This document shows positions 48,550 to 57,250 of a stretch of DNA of 57,501 nucleotides, piece after piece. A model generated the notes under the pieces. The model had not been told where the DNA came from, searched no databases, and saw only the letters and a program-made list of their open reading frames with translations. Numbering within the stretch: position 1 is the stretch's first letter; each line of letters starts with the position of its first letter. The position numbers were made by a program, and so were the translations under genes. Source of the stretch: an uncultured Clostridia bacterium (GTDB taxonomy: Bacteria; Bacillota; Clostridia; Christensenellales; Borkfalkiaceae); the NCBI GenBank assembly GCA_937915565.1, contig CALDMH010000108.1:1-57501 (forward strand), read 5' to 3'.

Positions 48550-50481
48550 ATGAAAAGAGGGAAAGTTATATTGACGGCGGCTTCGTTGGTCGCGGCGGCG
48601 GCTCTTGCCGTCGGCGCGCCGCTCGGGGCTTCCCGCGCAAATGCGGAACAAATCGCCAACACGCAAAAACACGCAAGCAATCTTTCAATATCGCCTGCGG
48701 TTATAACGGAAGTTAAAAACGCGGCGCATCTCGACGAAATGCTCGCCGCGCCCTTCGCTCCGTCCACGCTTATTTACAGGGTGAACGACGAACTGCAAAT
48801 CGTCGACGGCGAAAATTCTTACGCTTTTGCGGATATGTTTACGAAAATGCGCAAAAAAACGGTCGCCGTGGTAAACCTCACTTCCACGGTTCAGGCCGAC
48901 AAGCTTAAAGAGTTTATAACGACGAAGAAAATCGAAGATATTTCCGTTATGAGCAAGGATATTTCGGTGCTTACCTATGCGAGAAATCTTATGCCGAGAG
49001 TGAGAGGCGTTGCCGATTTTTCGGAAAGAGAACTCGGAAACAGCCTTGCGGACGAAGTTGAAGAATCGCACAAGGCGGGCGCGAACGTCATCGTTTTAAG
49101 CGCGGAGCAATCGACGAGGGAAACGGTTTCGTATTTCCAGTCGGTCGTGACCACGGTGTGGACTTACGGCGGCGAATTAAAAACCGCTTACGACGTTGCG
49201 AAGCTCGTTTCAACCGAAACTTACGGAATAATCGCCGATAATTACGGATTGTGTTATTCGGCTTATTCTCTTTACGAAAAAGGTTCGCTCGGCAGGTCGT
49301 TTTATAACATTGCGCACAGGGGCTTGCCCCACACCGAGGCGGAGAACTCTTTGGAGGGCTTCGTTGCCGCAGTGGAGGCGGGCGCTACGCACATAGAAAT
49401 CGACGTTAAGGTCACCGCGGATAACGAACTCGTCATAATGCACGACAACGAACTTTCCCGCACGACGAACGGAAGCGGAAATATCGAATCGATGACCACG
49501 GAGCAACTCCGCAATATAAAAATCACAAAAACTTATGACGGAAACGACGTCGCGCCCGTAAATATTCCTACTTTGGACGAGGTGTTCGATTTTCTTGAAA
49601 CCAACGACGCGCGTTTGTTCCTCGAAATAAAAACCGAAAAGGACAATTTCTGCGGACTTCTTAAAAGCAAACTTGAAAAACGCAATAAGCTTCGCGGAAG
49701 AATCGCCGTAATAACGTTCAGCACGAAGCAACTGAAAAATATGAGAGCGATTTTGCCCGAACTTCCGCTCGTTTCGCTCAACGCCGTGGCTTACGACGAT
49801 ATGGGCAACGGCGCGCTGGGCGACCTTGCGCAAAACAATATGGTTTTCTCAAATGCTTTCGATTACGACACTCTTGCCAACAGAAACCTTAAAAGTCGCG
49901 GATATATGGCGTTTTCCTGGACGTTCGACACGAAGGTTGCCGCCGCGGGAGTCGCCGTTAAGGGTTGCCTCGGCATAACCAACAACGCCGCGGACCAAGT
50001 GGGCAAATTCACCCGCAAAATAGAGGCGAGAAGCGGAGGAGAAATCGTCAGGAGCAACGATTATAAAGGCAAAAACGTTATCGTCGAAGCCGTTTCTTAC
50101 GACGGCGAACGCAATGCCGTAACGGGGAAAATCGCGTTTTACGAGGAAACGGCGGACGGCATAAACGCTATAATTTCTTATAACGACGGCAATTATACGG
50201 TTTATTCCTCGCCCGTTTATTTAAGTATCAGGGAAGAAGACGCCAACGAAAGCGACGTGGAAAGCGTTGAAAGCGGCGGAAAGGAATCCTCTTCCGGAAG
50301 CGGAAATCAATCCGACGCGGGCGAAAGTGTCGAAGGCGGCTCGAACGATTCGGGCTCGGCTTCCGGCGGCACGACTTCCGGCGGCGGATGCGGCGGCGGA
50401 GTGAACGGAGCGGGCTTCTTCGGCTTAATGGCGGCGTTGGCCGTTGCCGGAATAATTTGCGGAAAGAAAATTCGCAAATAA
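48550..50481 (+). CDS. Exported glycerophosphodiester phosphodiesterase-domain protein with Gly-Cys/TM/Lys tail
   Basis: A 643-residue protein. Signal peptide 1-32 (ends SRANA). Residues about 40-245 form an alpha/beta region that may be a degenerate second barrel (KKTVAVVNLTSTVQADKLKEF, GANVIVLSAEQSTRETVSYFQ). The GDPD barrel starts at about 253: YNIAHRGLPHTEAENSLEGF (His-Arg), THIEIDVKVTADNELVIMHDNELSRTTNGSG (Glu-Asp metal site, catalytic His), then FLEIKTEK. A beta domain and a Ser/Gly/Glu-rich spacer precede SGGGCGGG, a membrane segment and KKIRK. GDPD enzymes cut glycerophosphodiesters such as teichoic acid or lipid headgroups. It follows copy 2 after AAAGGAG. Confidence 0.88.
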   Translation: MKRGKVILTAASLVAAAALAVGAPLGASRANAEQIANTQKHASNLSISPAVITEVKNAAHLDEMLAAPFAPSTLIYRVNDELQIVDGENSYAFADMFTKMRKKTVAVVNLTSTVQADKLKEFITTKKIEDISVMSKDISVLTYARNLMPRVRGVADFSERELGNSLADEVEESHKAGANVIVLSAEQSTRETVSYFQSVVTTVWTYGGELKTAYDVAKLVSTETYGIIADNYGLCYSAYSLYEKGSLGRSFYNIAHRGLPHTEAENSLEGFVAAVEAGATHIEIDVKVTADNELVIMHDNELSRTTNGSGNIESMTTEQLRNIKITKTYDGNDVAPVNIPTLDEVFDFLETNDARLFLEIKTEKDNFCGLLKSKLEKRNKLRGRIAVITFSTKQLKNMRAILPELPLVSLNAVAYDDMGNGALGDLAQNNMVFSNAFDYDTLANRNLKSRGYMAFSWTFDTKVAAAGVAVKGCLGITNNAADQVGKFTRKIEARSGGEIVRSNDYKGKNVIVEAVSYDGERNAVTGKIAFYEETADGINAIISYNDGNYTVYSSPVYLSIREEDANESDVESVESGGKESSSGSGNQSDAGESVEGGSNDSGSASGGTTSGGGCGGGVNGAGFFGLMAALAVAGIICGKKIRK

Positions 50482-50497
50482 TTGCAAATAATAACTT

Positions 50498-51862
50498 ATG
50501 AACGGGTTAAACCAAAAGCCTCGGCTGCATTACGCGCCGCAAAGCGGAATGCTCAACGACCCTAACGGGTTATATTACGATTCCGCCTCGGGATTATATC
50601 ACGTTTTTTATCAATATCAACTCGGAATTTTCGGCGACGGCTTCGTAAAATGGGGACACGCCGCGGGGAAAACCTTGTTTTCGCTTAACGAATATCCTTA
50701 CGCCGTCGGGATAAAACCCGGCGTAGGCGCATTCTCCGGCGGCGCGATAATCGACGAGGGAAACGCCTCGGGGCTGTTTTCAAAGGTTTCAAAGCCTTGC
50801 TCGCGCGCGTTTTTCGCGTTCACCGAGTGTAATCTGGAAACTCGCGCGGAGAAACAGAATTGCGCTTATTCGGAGGACGGATTCAGGATAAAAAAGGGCG
50901 GAACAATCGTTGAAAACGACGCTCTGCGCTTTGCGCCGAACACGTTCAGAGACCCTTCCTTATTCAGGTTTGACGGCAGGTTTTTTATGATGACCGGCGG
51001 TTGCGAGTTAAGGTTGTTTTCTTCGGACGATTTAAAAAACTGGAAATTCGAGTCGTTTGTGGAAAACGTTGCGGCGAGCGATAATGCGATTATCGGCGAT
51101 ATGAACGAAATAAGGAAGTATCTTCCGCTTAACGACCCCGAAAGCGAGAAAATGGCAGGCGAATGTCCCGACGTTTTCCGCTTGAAAGGCGGCGAGGATA
51201 ACGAATTTTTCCTTTCGGCGGGCGGCGTGTTCTTCGTTTCCGGAATGATGACGAAAAAGGACGGCGTTTACCGATTCGAGCCGAAAGGCGAAAGAACGAA
51301 GTCGGTTTATTCGGCGGATTTCTTTTCGGGGAAAGGTGAAGCTTACGCGATGCAAACTTTCCGAGGTTTAAAAAGTCCCGTCGCCTTGTTTTGGTTGCGA
51401 GATTTGCCTCGGGAGCAAAACAAACCTTTCAACGGCTGTTTGTCGCTTCCTTATGAAGTTTATTCTCGTTGCGGCGAAATCAGGTTTAAAACCACGCGCG
51501 AATATTCGGAACTCATAAGAGAGGATTATCGCGGCGGAAATTTTCTTGAAATAACTTCAAAAGACGAAAATTTTTCTTTCGTCGTCGGTTACGGCGATAA
51601 AGAAATCCCTTTCGTTGCCGACGAAAACGGGCTTAAAATCGGGCTGAAAGGCAGTTTCGGGTTTACGGAGGATATTTTCATTCCGCGCGTAAACGAAACG
51701 CAGGATTTTTTCGTTTTATTCGACGGTTACGTCGTAGAAGGGCTTTATCAGGGCAGATTGTTTTCGTTTTTTAACGATAATTATTCGTTTTTGCCGTTTA
51801 AAACGGAAGTGCGACGCGGAAAACCGAATATAAGTCAAATAATGCTAAACAAAGAGCAATAA
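50498..51862 (+). CDS. GH32 beta-fructosidase (sucrose/fructan hydrolase), cytoplasmic
   Basis: Glycoside hydrolase family 32, 454 residues, no signal peptide. Catalytic triad: Asp in PQSGMLNDPNGLYY (about 21, nucleophile), Asp in FRDPSLF (about 152), Glu in AGECPDVF (about 221, acid/base). The C-terminal beta-sandwich typical of GH32 follows. It hydrolyses beta-fructosyl linkages of sucrose, sucrose-6-phosphate, levan or inulin oligomers. With the PfkB kinase encoded 3.2 kb away on the other strand it could form a fructose pathway. The ATG at 50498 is 16 bases after the GDPD stop, without a clear Shine-Dalgarno sequence. Confidence 0.92.
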   Translation: MNGLNQKPRLHYAPQSGMLNDPNGLYYDSASGLYHVFYQYQLGIFGDGFVKWGHAAGKTLFSLNEYPYAVGIKPGVGAFSGGAIIDEGNASGLFSKVSKPCSRAFFAFTECNLETRAEKQNCAYSEDGFRIKKGGTIVENDALRFAPNTFRDPSLFRFDGRFFMMTGGCELRLFSSDDLKNWKFESFVENVAASDNAIIGDMNEIRKYLPLNDPESEKMAGECPDVFRLKGGEDNEFFLSAGGVFFVSGMMTKKDGVYRFEPKGERTKSVYSADFFSGKGEAYAMQTFRGLKSPVALFWLRDLPREQNKPFNGCLSLPYEVYSRCGEIRFKTTREYSELIREDYRGGNFLEITSKDENFSFVVGYGDKEIPFVADENGLKIGLKGSFGFTEDIFIPRVNETQDFFVLFDGYVVEGLYQGRLFSFFNDNYSFLPFKTEVRRGKPNISQIMLNKEQ

Positions 51863-51878
51863 ATCGTTAAAATTTGTA

Positions 51879-51906
51879 TTGTTAAAATAAAAAATAAATT
51901 TATAAT
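51879..51906 (+). promoter_or_regulatory. Promoter of the Gfo/Idh-epimerase operon
   Basis: TTGTTA (51879-51884), 16-base A/T-only spacer, TATAAT (51901-51906), 18 bases before the start codon. Confidence 0.6.
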
Positions 51907-51924
51907 AGTAACGTGGAGAAAAAT

Positions 51925-52995
51925 ATGGATAAAAAATATTGCATAGCCGTGGTCGGATGCGGCAGAATAGCCAGCAACGCGCATTTTCCTGCTTTTAAAG
52001 CTCTCGGAAACGTAAGGGTTAAGTACGCCTGCGATATTATCGAAAGCAAGGCGCAGGCAAAAAAGAACGAGTACGATTTCGTTGAAAACGCGATAACCGA
52101 TTACAAAATCGCTCTTGCCGACCCTGAGGTGGAAGTTGTTTACGTTCTCACGCCCAATTTCGCTCATTACACGATAGCTATGGACGCGCTTAAAGCGGGC
52201 AAACACGTTTTTTGCGAAAAACCGATAACGGTAAATTACAAACTTTCCTGCGAAATGGCGGAGGAAGCCAAAAAACAGGGCAAAATTCTCAATATCGGCG
52301 TTTGCAACCGTTATAACAAGTCGGTTGAGCTTCTCGAAGAGATGAATAAAGCGGGAAGATTCGGAAAAATCTATCACGTTTATTGCTCGTTCAGGAGTTA
52401 TCGTTGTATCCCGGGGCTCGGCGGAGCTTTCACCACGAAGGAGCAGTCCGGCGGCGGAGTGCTTATCGATTGGGGCGTGCATTTCCTCGATTTGATTTTG
52501 TATATTCTCGGCGGGGCGAAACTTAAAACGGTCACTTGCGACGCTTATTCCGAAATGGCGAAGAATATGAAAGATTATAAGTATCTCGGAATGTGGGCGG
52601 AGGATACGAAGGACTTAAACGGAACGAACGACGTCGACGATTTCATAAGCGGACATATCCGCACGGACAAAGCTTCGATAAGTTTTAACGGCGCGTGGGC
52701 GCAGAACGTCGGCGAGGACGATATGTATATCGATTTTATGGGCGATAAAGGCGGAGCGCGTCTTTCTTACGGCGGTAATTTCCGCTTCTGGACGACCGAC
52801 GAAAACGGCGAGCTTTGCGAAATCAAATATAATTACAACATACCGAGCCAGATAGAGTGCGAGGACAGAGCGTTTTTAAGCGCGACGAGAACGGGCGAGC
52901 ATACCAAGACGTATATCGATAACGTTCTCGAATCGGCAAAACTTCTCGACGCGTTATACGAATCTGCCGAAAAGAAAAAGGAAATAAGTTTATAA
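51925..52995 (+). CDS. Gfo/Idh/MocA-family oxidoreductase 1
   Basis: NAD(P)-dependent sugar or cyclitol dehydrogenase, 356 residues. The Rossmann motif is VVGCGRIASNAHFPAF (about 9-24), followed by DPEVEVVYVLTPNFAHYTIAMDALKAGKHVFCEKPITVNY (the E-K-P motif, about 94), then GGGVLIDWGVHFLDLILYILGG (Asp/His substrate site). I chose the ATG at 51925, which follows GGAGAA; the GTG at 51913 has no separate site. Five bases separate it from the next Gfo/Idh gene. Confidence 0.93.
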   Translation: MDKKYCIAVVGCGRIASNAHFPAFKALGNVRVKYACDIIESKAQAKKNEYDFVENAITDYKIALADPEVEVVYVLTPNFAHYTIAMDALKAGKHVFCEKPITVNYKLSCEMAEEAKKQGKILNIGVCNRYNKSVELLEEMNKAGRFGKIYHVYCSFRSYRCIPGLGGAFTTKEQSGGGVLIDWGVHFLDLILYILGGAKLKTVTCDAYSEMAKNMKDYKYLGMWAEDTKDLNGTNDVDDFISGHIRTDKASISFNGAWAQNVGEDDMYIDFMGDKGGARLSYGGNFRFWTTDENGELCEIKYNYNIPSQIECEDRAFLSATRTGEHTKTYIDNVLESAKLLDALYESAEKKKEISL

Positions 52996-53000
52996 ACGTT

Positions 53001-54053
53001 ATGAAAAACAAAATCAGAGTGGGAATTGTCGGTTGCGGCAGGATACTTCCTATGCACGCGGTTTCGGCGGTTACGCTCGAACAATCGGAACTCGTCGCAG
53101 TGTGCGATATAAAATGGGACAGGGCGCAGGCCGCCGCCGAAAAATACGGCGCAAAGCCTTACGCGGATTATAAAGAGATGATTGAAAAGGAAAATCTCGC
53201 CGCAATCCACGTTTGTTTGCCTCATTATCTTCATCCCGTCGTGTCGAAATACGCGTTATCTCACGGGGTAAACGTTCTTTCGGAAAAGCCTATGGCGATA
53301 AATTACGCCGACGGCGAAGAATGTTGCCGCGTTGCGGAGGAAAACGGAAAGCTTTACGGCGTTATTTTTCAGTGCCGGTATAACGACAGCTCGAAACTCG
53401 TTAAATCCGCGCTCGATAGCGGCAAACTCGGCAAGATAATCACCGCCCGCTCCACGCTCACCTGGACGCGTTCCGACGACTATTATTCGCAGTCCGATTG
53501 GAAAGGTACTTGGGATAAGGAAGGCGGTGGCGTTATCATCGACCAAGCAATCCACTCTATGGACCTCGTGAACTGGTTTATAAACAGCGAAATCGAGAGC
53601 GTCAGTTGTTCGATTGCCAACCGCGGACATAAAATCGTTCGCGTGGAGGACAGCGCCGAGGGTTTGATAACCTACAAAAACGGGGCTAAATACGGTTTTT
53701 ACTGTATGAACAACTACGGTTGTGACGAGCCGATAGAAATAAGATTATTCTGCGAAAAGGGCAAGGTCGTTATGACTTACGACGACGCGTATATCGATTA
53801 TAACGACGGAACTCACGAGGAAGCGCATCTCAAAAAGCCGAACGTGGAATACGAGGGCGGAAAGGATTACTGGGGATTTCAGCACATTCGCCAGATAAAT
53901 CAGTTTTACAACGCCGTTTTAGGCAAAGAGCCGCTTGAAATAAGCGGACGAGAAGCTCTCAAAATTCAAAAGCTTATTTGCGAAATTTATAAAAACGGCT
54001 TTGAAAACGCAAGCCGCGAATTTCTTGAAAAAAAGGAAGGTAAAAATTTATGA
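53001..54053 (+). CDS. Gfo/Idh/MocA-family oxidoreductase 2
   Basis: A second oxidoreductase of the same family, 350 residues, with VGIVGCGRILPMHAV (Rossmann), AIHVCLPHYLHPVVSKYALSHGVNVLSEKPMAINYADG (E-K-P, about 95) and GGGVIIDQAIHSMDLVNWFI (Asp/His). It is only moderately similar to the preceding protein, so a distinct substrate is likely. A pair of such dehydrogenases beside a TIM-barrel epimerase suggests a 3-keto-sugar route: oxidation, epimerisation or elimination, then reduction (inference from family context). It overlaps the next gene by four bases. Confidence 0.93.
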   Translation: MKNKIRVGIVGCGRILPMHAVSAVTLEQSELVAVCDIKWDRAQAAAEKYGAKPYADYKEMIEKENLAAIHVCLPHYLHPVVSKYALSHGVNVLSEKPMAINYADGEECCRVAEENGKLYGVIFQCRYNDSSKLVKSALDSGKLGKIITARSTLTWTRSDDYYSQSDWKGTWDKEGGGVIIDQAIHSMDLVNWFINSEIESVSCSIANRGHKIVRVEDSAEGLITYKNGAKYGFYCMNNYGCDEPIEIRLFCEKGKVVMTYDDAYIDYNDGTHEEAHLKKPNVEYEGGKDYWGFQHIRQINQFYNAVLGKEPLEISGREALKIQKLICEIYKNGFENASREFLEKKEGKNL

Positions 54054-54913
54054 AAATAGGCGCGATAACCGATTGTTTTAAAACCGATTTGGCAAACGCT
54101 CTGAAACTTTGCGGAAAGGTCGGGCTCGACGGCGTGCAGATTTACGCCACCACCGGCGAATTTTCCTGCGAAACGCTCACCGAAGAGAAAAAAGCGGAAT
54201 ATAAAAAGCTTTTGAAGGACAACGGGCTTGTGGTTTCCGCGCTTTGCGGAGATATGGGCGGTTACGGCTTTGAAATCGAAAAGGACAATGCCGAAAGAGT
54301 TGAAAAAACCAAGAGGATAATAGACCTTGCCGTGGAATTCGGCGCAAAGGCGGTCACCACGCATATCGGCGTTATTCCCGCGGATAAATCGAATCCGAGA
54401 TATAAGGTTATGCTTGATGCGCTTACCGAATGCGGCTTATACGCAAAGAGCAAAGGCGTTACGCTCGCAATCGAAACGGGCCCCGAAAAGGCGGTTACGC
54501 TCAAAGCCTTCATCGAGGACACGAAAGGCGGCGTGGGCGTTAATCTCGACCCTGCGAATTTCACAATGGTTACCGGTCAGGACGCCGTCGAAGCGGTTTA
54601 TATTTTGCGGGATTATATCGTTCACACGCATTTAAAGGACGGAAAGATGCTTGATAAAAACCAAAAACCCGAGGACGTATATCACGCGTTTGCAATCGGG
54701 GGAGTGGAGGCGTTGAACGCTTGCTCGGGTTTTGCGGAATTACCCGTGGGGCAAGGCGACGTCGACTGGGATAATTATCTTGCCGCGCTCAAAGAGATAG
54801 GTTACGACGGATTTTTGACTATCGAGCGCGAAGCGGGAGCAGATCCGACGGCGGATATTCTTTACGCGGTGAATTATATCAAGGAAAAATGCAAAAAACC
54901 GGGCATAAACTAA
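54050..54913 (+). CDS. Sugar phosphate isomerase/epimerase, TIM barrel (AP_endonuc_2 fold)
   Basis: A 287-residue member of the xylose-isomerase-like TIM-barrel family (IolE/IolI/DTE type). Seen: KIGAITDCFKTDLANALKLCGKVGLDGVQIY, AKAVTTHIGVIP, LAIETGPEKAVTLKAFI (metal Glu), GVGVNLDPANFTMV (metal Asp), VHTHLKDGKM (His) and FLTIEREAGADPTADI (metal Glu). Possible activities include keto-sugar epimerisation or 3-keto-glycoside hydrolysis/epimerisation with the two Gfo/Idh partners. It starts at the ATGA overlap and ends the operon, before a strong terminator. Confidence 0.9.
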   Translation: MKIGAITDCFKTDLANALKLCGKVGLDGVQIYATTGEFSCETLTEEKKAEYKKLLKDNGLVVSALCGDMGGYGFEIEKDNAERVEKTKRIIDLAVEFGAKAVTTHIGVIPADKSNPRYKVMLDALTECGLYAKSKGVTLAIETGPEKAVTLKAFIEDTKGGVGVNLDPANFTMVTGQDAVEAVYILRDYIVHTHLKDGKMLDKNQKPEDVYHAFAIGGVEALNACSGFAELPVGQGDVDWDNYLAALKEIGYDGFLTIEREAGADPTADILYAVNYIKEKCKKPGIN

Positions 54914-54939
54914 ATATTGCCTTAAATTCAAATAAACGA

Positions 54940-54977
54940 ACGGGCGGCGAGCCGATGGCTCGCCGCCCGTATTTTAA
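54940..54977. terminator. Strong terminator after the epimerase operon
   Basis: Perfect 14-bp stem (54940-54953 with 54957-54970), loop GAT, followed by ATTTTAATTT. Confidence 0.92.
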
Positions 54978-55007
54978 TTTTTAAATGCGGTGATAAGAAA
55001 CGAAATT

Positions 55008-55068
55008 CCTTTTATAAATTTTTTGCCTTTATAAATAATAAATATTTCGCTTTTATAAATATTTCGCC
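55008..55068 (-). repeat. Tandem duplication of the pfkB 3' end, about three copies
   Basis: On the minus strand the end of pfkB (GCGAAATATTTATAAAAG, including the TAA stop) is repeated at about 55025-55050 and, more diverged, at 55008-55026. This is the same pattern as at the cdsA and rhaM ends. Confidence 0.7.
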
Positions 55069-55955
55069 ACTTTTTGCCTTGTCGGGAGCGAATCCGTCGC
55101 GCCGCGTCCGAGCGTGTTCAGCGAGCCGCATACGTTCGCGAAAAGCAAGATTTTTTCAAGCTTTTCGGCAGAAAGGTCGACGGTTTTTTCTTTGTACAGT
55201 CCGAACAGCGCGCCGCCTAAAAAAGCGTCGCCCGCGCCCGTCGCGTCAACGGGTTTTATTTTTATCGTTCTCACCCTTTCCGTCCTGCCGTTATGCCGCC
55301 ATTCGCAACCCTTTGCGCCGCGCGTTATCAAAACGAGCGAATTTTTAAGCTTACGCTCGATATAGTCCTCTCCGAAAAGTTCCGTTTCGTCCTCGGAAAA
55401 CTTGATTATATCGCAAAGCGGAAGAAAGGAAAGATAAGCTTTCATCGCATTATTTTCGTCGCCGAAAACGTCGCTGCGGTGATTCACGTCAAAACTGACG
55501 AGTTTCCCCGCCTCTTTGGCGCGTTTGGCAAGTTTCATCGCATAATCGAGCCCCGATTTTTCGGAGAGCATAAGCGAACCGAAGTGAACGATATTCGCCT
55601 TGCTTAAAAGTTCGTCCGAAATTTGCGGCAAGTCGGAATCGGCGGTGTTTTTCCTGTAAAAGCCGAACGACCTTTCGCCGTCGTCCGATATTTCCACAAA
55701 CGCAAGCGTAGTGTTTTTATTTTTCCTGACGGAGATTAAAAGTTCGTCGAATTTTTGTTTTTCGGCGTAATTTTTTAAAAAGTCGCCTATGGAATCGTTC
55801 CCGACCGCCCCCGCGAATGCAACGCTCCCGCCGAGTTTTTTAACGGCGCAGGCAACGTTGAACGGAGCTCCGCCCGCTTTTCTTTCGTAAAAATAGCCGT
55901 TTCTTTTCTTCTCGCCGAGCATATCGGCGAGTATTTCTCCAACGCACAAAATCAT
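55053..55955 (-). CDS. PfkB-family carbohydrate kinase (probable fructokinase)
   Basis: Ribokinase-fold sugar kinase, 300 residues. N-terminal motif ILCVGEILADML and substrate-binding KAGGAPFNVACAVKKLGG (about 27-44); C-terminal PfkB motif PVDATGAGDAFLGGALFGLY (about 236-255) with the catalytic Asp. The start GEILxD and AGGAPxNVA are characteristic of fructokinases, which fits the nearby GH32. It lies 19 bases downstream of the GH63-like gene on the same strand and has GAGGG before its ATG, so both share a transcript. Confidence 0.9.
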   Translation of the reverse strand: MILCVGEILADMLGEKKRNGYFYERKAGGAPFNVACAVKKLGGSVAFAGAVGNDSIGDFLKNYAEKQKFDELLISVRKNKNTTLAFVEISDDGERSFGFYRKNTADSDLPQISDELLSKANIVHFGSLMLSEKSGLDYAMKLAKRAKEAGKLVSFDVNHRSDVFGDENNAMKAYLSFLPLCDIIKFSEDETELFGEDYIERKLKNSLVLITRGAKGCEWRHNGRTERVRTIKIKPVDATGAGDAFLGGALFGLYKEKTVDLSAEKLEKILLFANVCGSLNTLGRGATDSLPTRQKVAKYL

Positions 55956-55974
55956 ATTTTTGCCCTCTTTGAAG

Positions 55975-57207
55975 TCATAAATTCTGCAATTTTAAAGCCA
56001 TACAGGCGTAAAGCGTGTTAAAACTGAAAAAGTCGTTATTCAGGAATTTTTCTCCCGTATCGGGGTGATAAGATTCGCTTAAAGACCTCGTTTTTTCTAA
56101 ATCCTTGATAAGATAAGCTTCGGTTTGCTCTTTAATTCTGCGCGCATCCTCAATTCTTCCGTTAGAGAAAAACGCCTCGAAAACGAAATAATTGGCAATC
56201 GTCCACACCGCGCCGAGCCAGTTAGAGGGGTTGCCGGACGGCTCTAAATTGTAGGCTCTTTCGTATTTTGAAACCGTTCTCACGCCGTAAGGGCAGTTAA
56301 GTCCGCTTTCCGAAAAAGCGTCGAGCGCGGCAGCGGCTCTTTTTTCGTCCGCAACGCCGAAGCAAAGCGGCATATAGCAGGAAAACATCTTGATTTTCAG
56401 CGGCGTGGTTTTCCAGAACGCGGGCAAACCGTGGTTGAAATATTCGGTTATATGAGTTTTTACGTTCACGTCCTGCGAATAATAAAAACAGTCTTTTTCG
56501 TCCCACATAAGCTCGTTTATCGCATTTTTTAACGCGTTATGCCTGTTTTTCCAAAGTTTTTCGTCGCGGTTGAAGATTTTCGCAAGTTCCGTCATCGCTT
56601 CAAGTTCGGCAACCATAAGCGAATTCAAAAATACGTCCGCCGAGGAGTAAGGCAACCTTCCGAAAACGGTGGGGTTGTTGTCCGTGCCGAGAAACACGTC
56701 GTCCGCATAAACGAACAAACCGCTTTGCTCGTTAAATTGTTCTTTATAGTAATATTCAAGATATTTTTCGAGTTTTTCTATGGGGAAAACGTTCAAATAA
56801 TCCTTAAAGCCGCACTCGTCGTAAAGTTCGAAGGCTTTGAGGGCGTGTCTTGAAAGGACGGGTTTATGAGCGTTGTTTGCACGAGGGCGGGTTGCATAGT
56901 CGTCGTTTTCAACGTCGGAACGAATCATACACGGAATAAATCCGTCGTCCTCCTGCATATCCAGAAAGTTGAGAACGTTTCCCATTGCCGCCTTTGCAAG
57001 GCTTTTCTTTTTTTCGGCGTTCGGTTTAAGTTTTAAAACCGCACTCATTCCTTCAACGGTGAAAAAACTGTCCCAATCCCAAAGAGTGTTTTTATACGGA
57101 ATCCCCGGTTGTAAAAACGGGTAACGCAGTTTTCCGTTTTCCTTTGCGGTGAGTTTAAAGGATTGCTCGTCTAAAACGTCGATTATTCTTTGTTCGGTTT
57201 CGTTCAT
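55975..57207 (-). CDS. (alpha/alpha)6-barrel glycosidase, GH63/GH37-like
   Basis: A 410-residue cytoplasmic protein resembling the catalytic barrel of GH63 (glucosidase/mannosylglycerate hydrolase) and GH37 (trehalase) enzymes. Signature stretches: YKNTLWDWDSFFTVEGM (about 38-54; W-D-W-D-S with the probable acid), the middle YSSADVFLNSLMVAELEAM, and SGNPSNWLGAVWTIANYFVFEAFF near the C terminus (pattern G-P-W-x-x-x-N-Y). Substrate is unknown; alpha-glucosides, trehalose-like or sucrose-like sugars are possible. It starts after AAAGGAG and leads the minus-strand operon with pfkB. Confidence 0.8.
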   Translation of the reverse strand: MNETEQRIIDVLDEQSFKLTAKENGKLRYPFLQPGIPYKNTLWDWDSFFTVEGMSAVLKLKPNAEKKKSLAKAAMGNVLNFLDMQEDDGFIPCMIRSDVENDDYATRPRANNAHKPVLSRHALKAFELYDECGFKDYLNVFPIEKLEKYLEYYYKEQFNEQSGLFVYADDVFLGTDNNPTVFGRLPYSSADVFLNSLMVAELEAMTELAKIFNRDEKLWKNRHNALKNAINELMWDEKDCFYYSQDVNVKTHITEYFNHGLPAFWKTTPLKIKMFSCYMPLCFGVADEKRAAAALDAFSESGLNCPYGVRTVSKYERAYNLEPSGNPSNWLGAVWTIANYFVFEAFFSNGRIEDARRIKEQTEAYLIKDLEKTRSLSESYHPDTGEKFLNNDFFSFNTLYACMALKLQNL

Positions 57208-57250
57208 AAAACTCCTTTGCGTTTGCCGCGTCTTTTTTTAAAAAGCCGCC

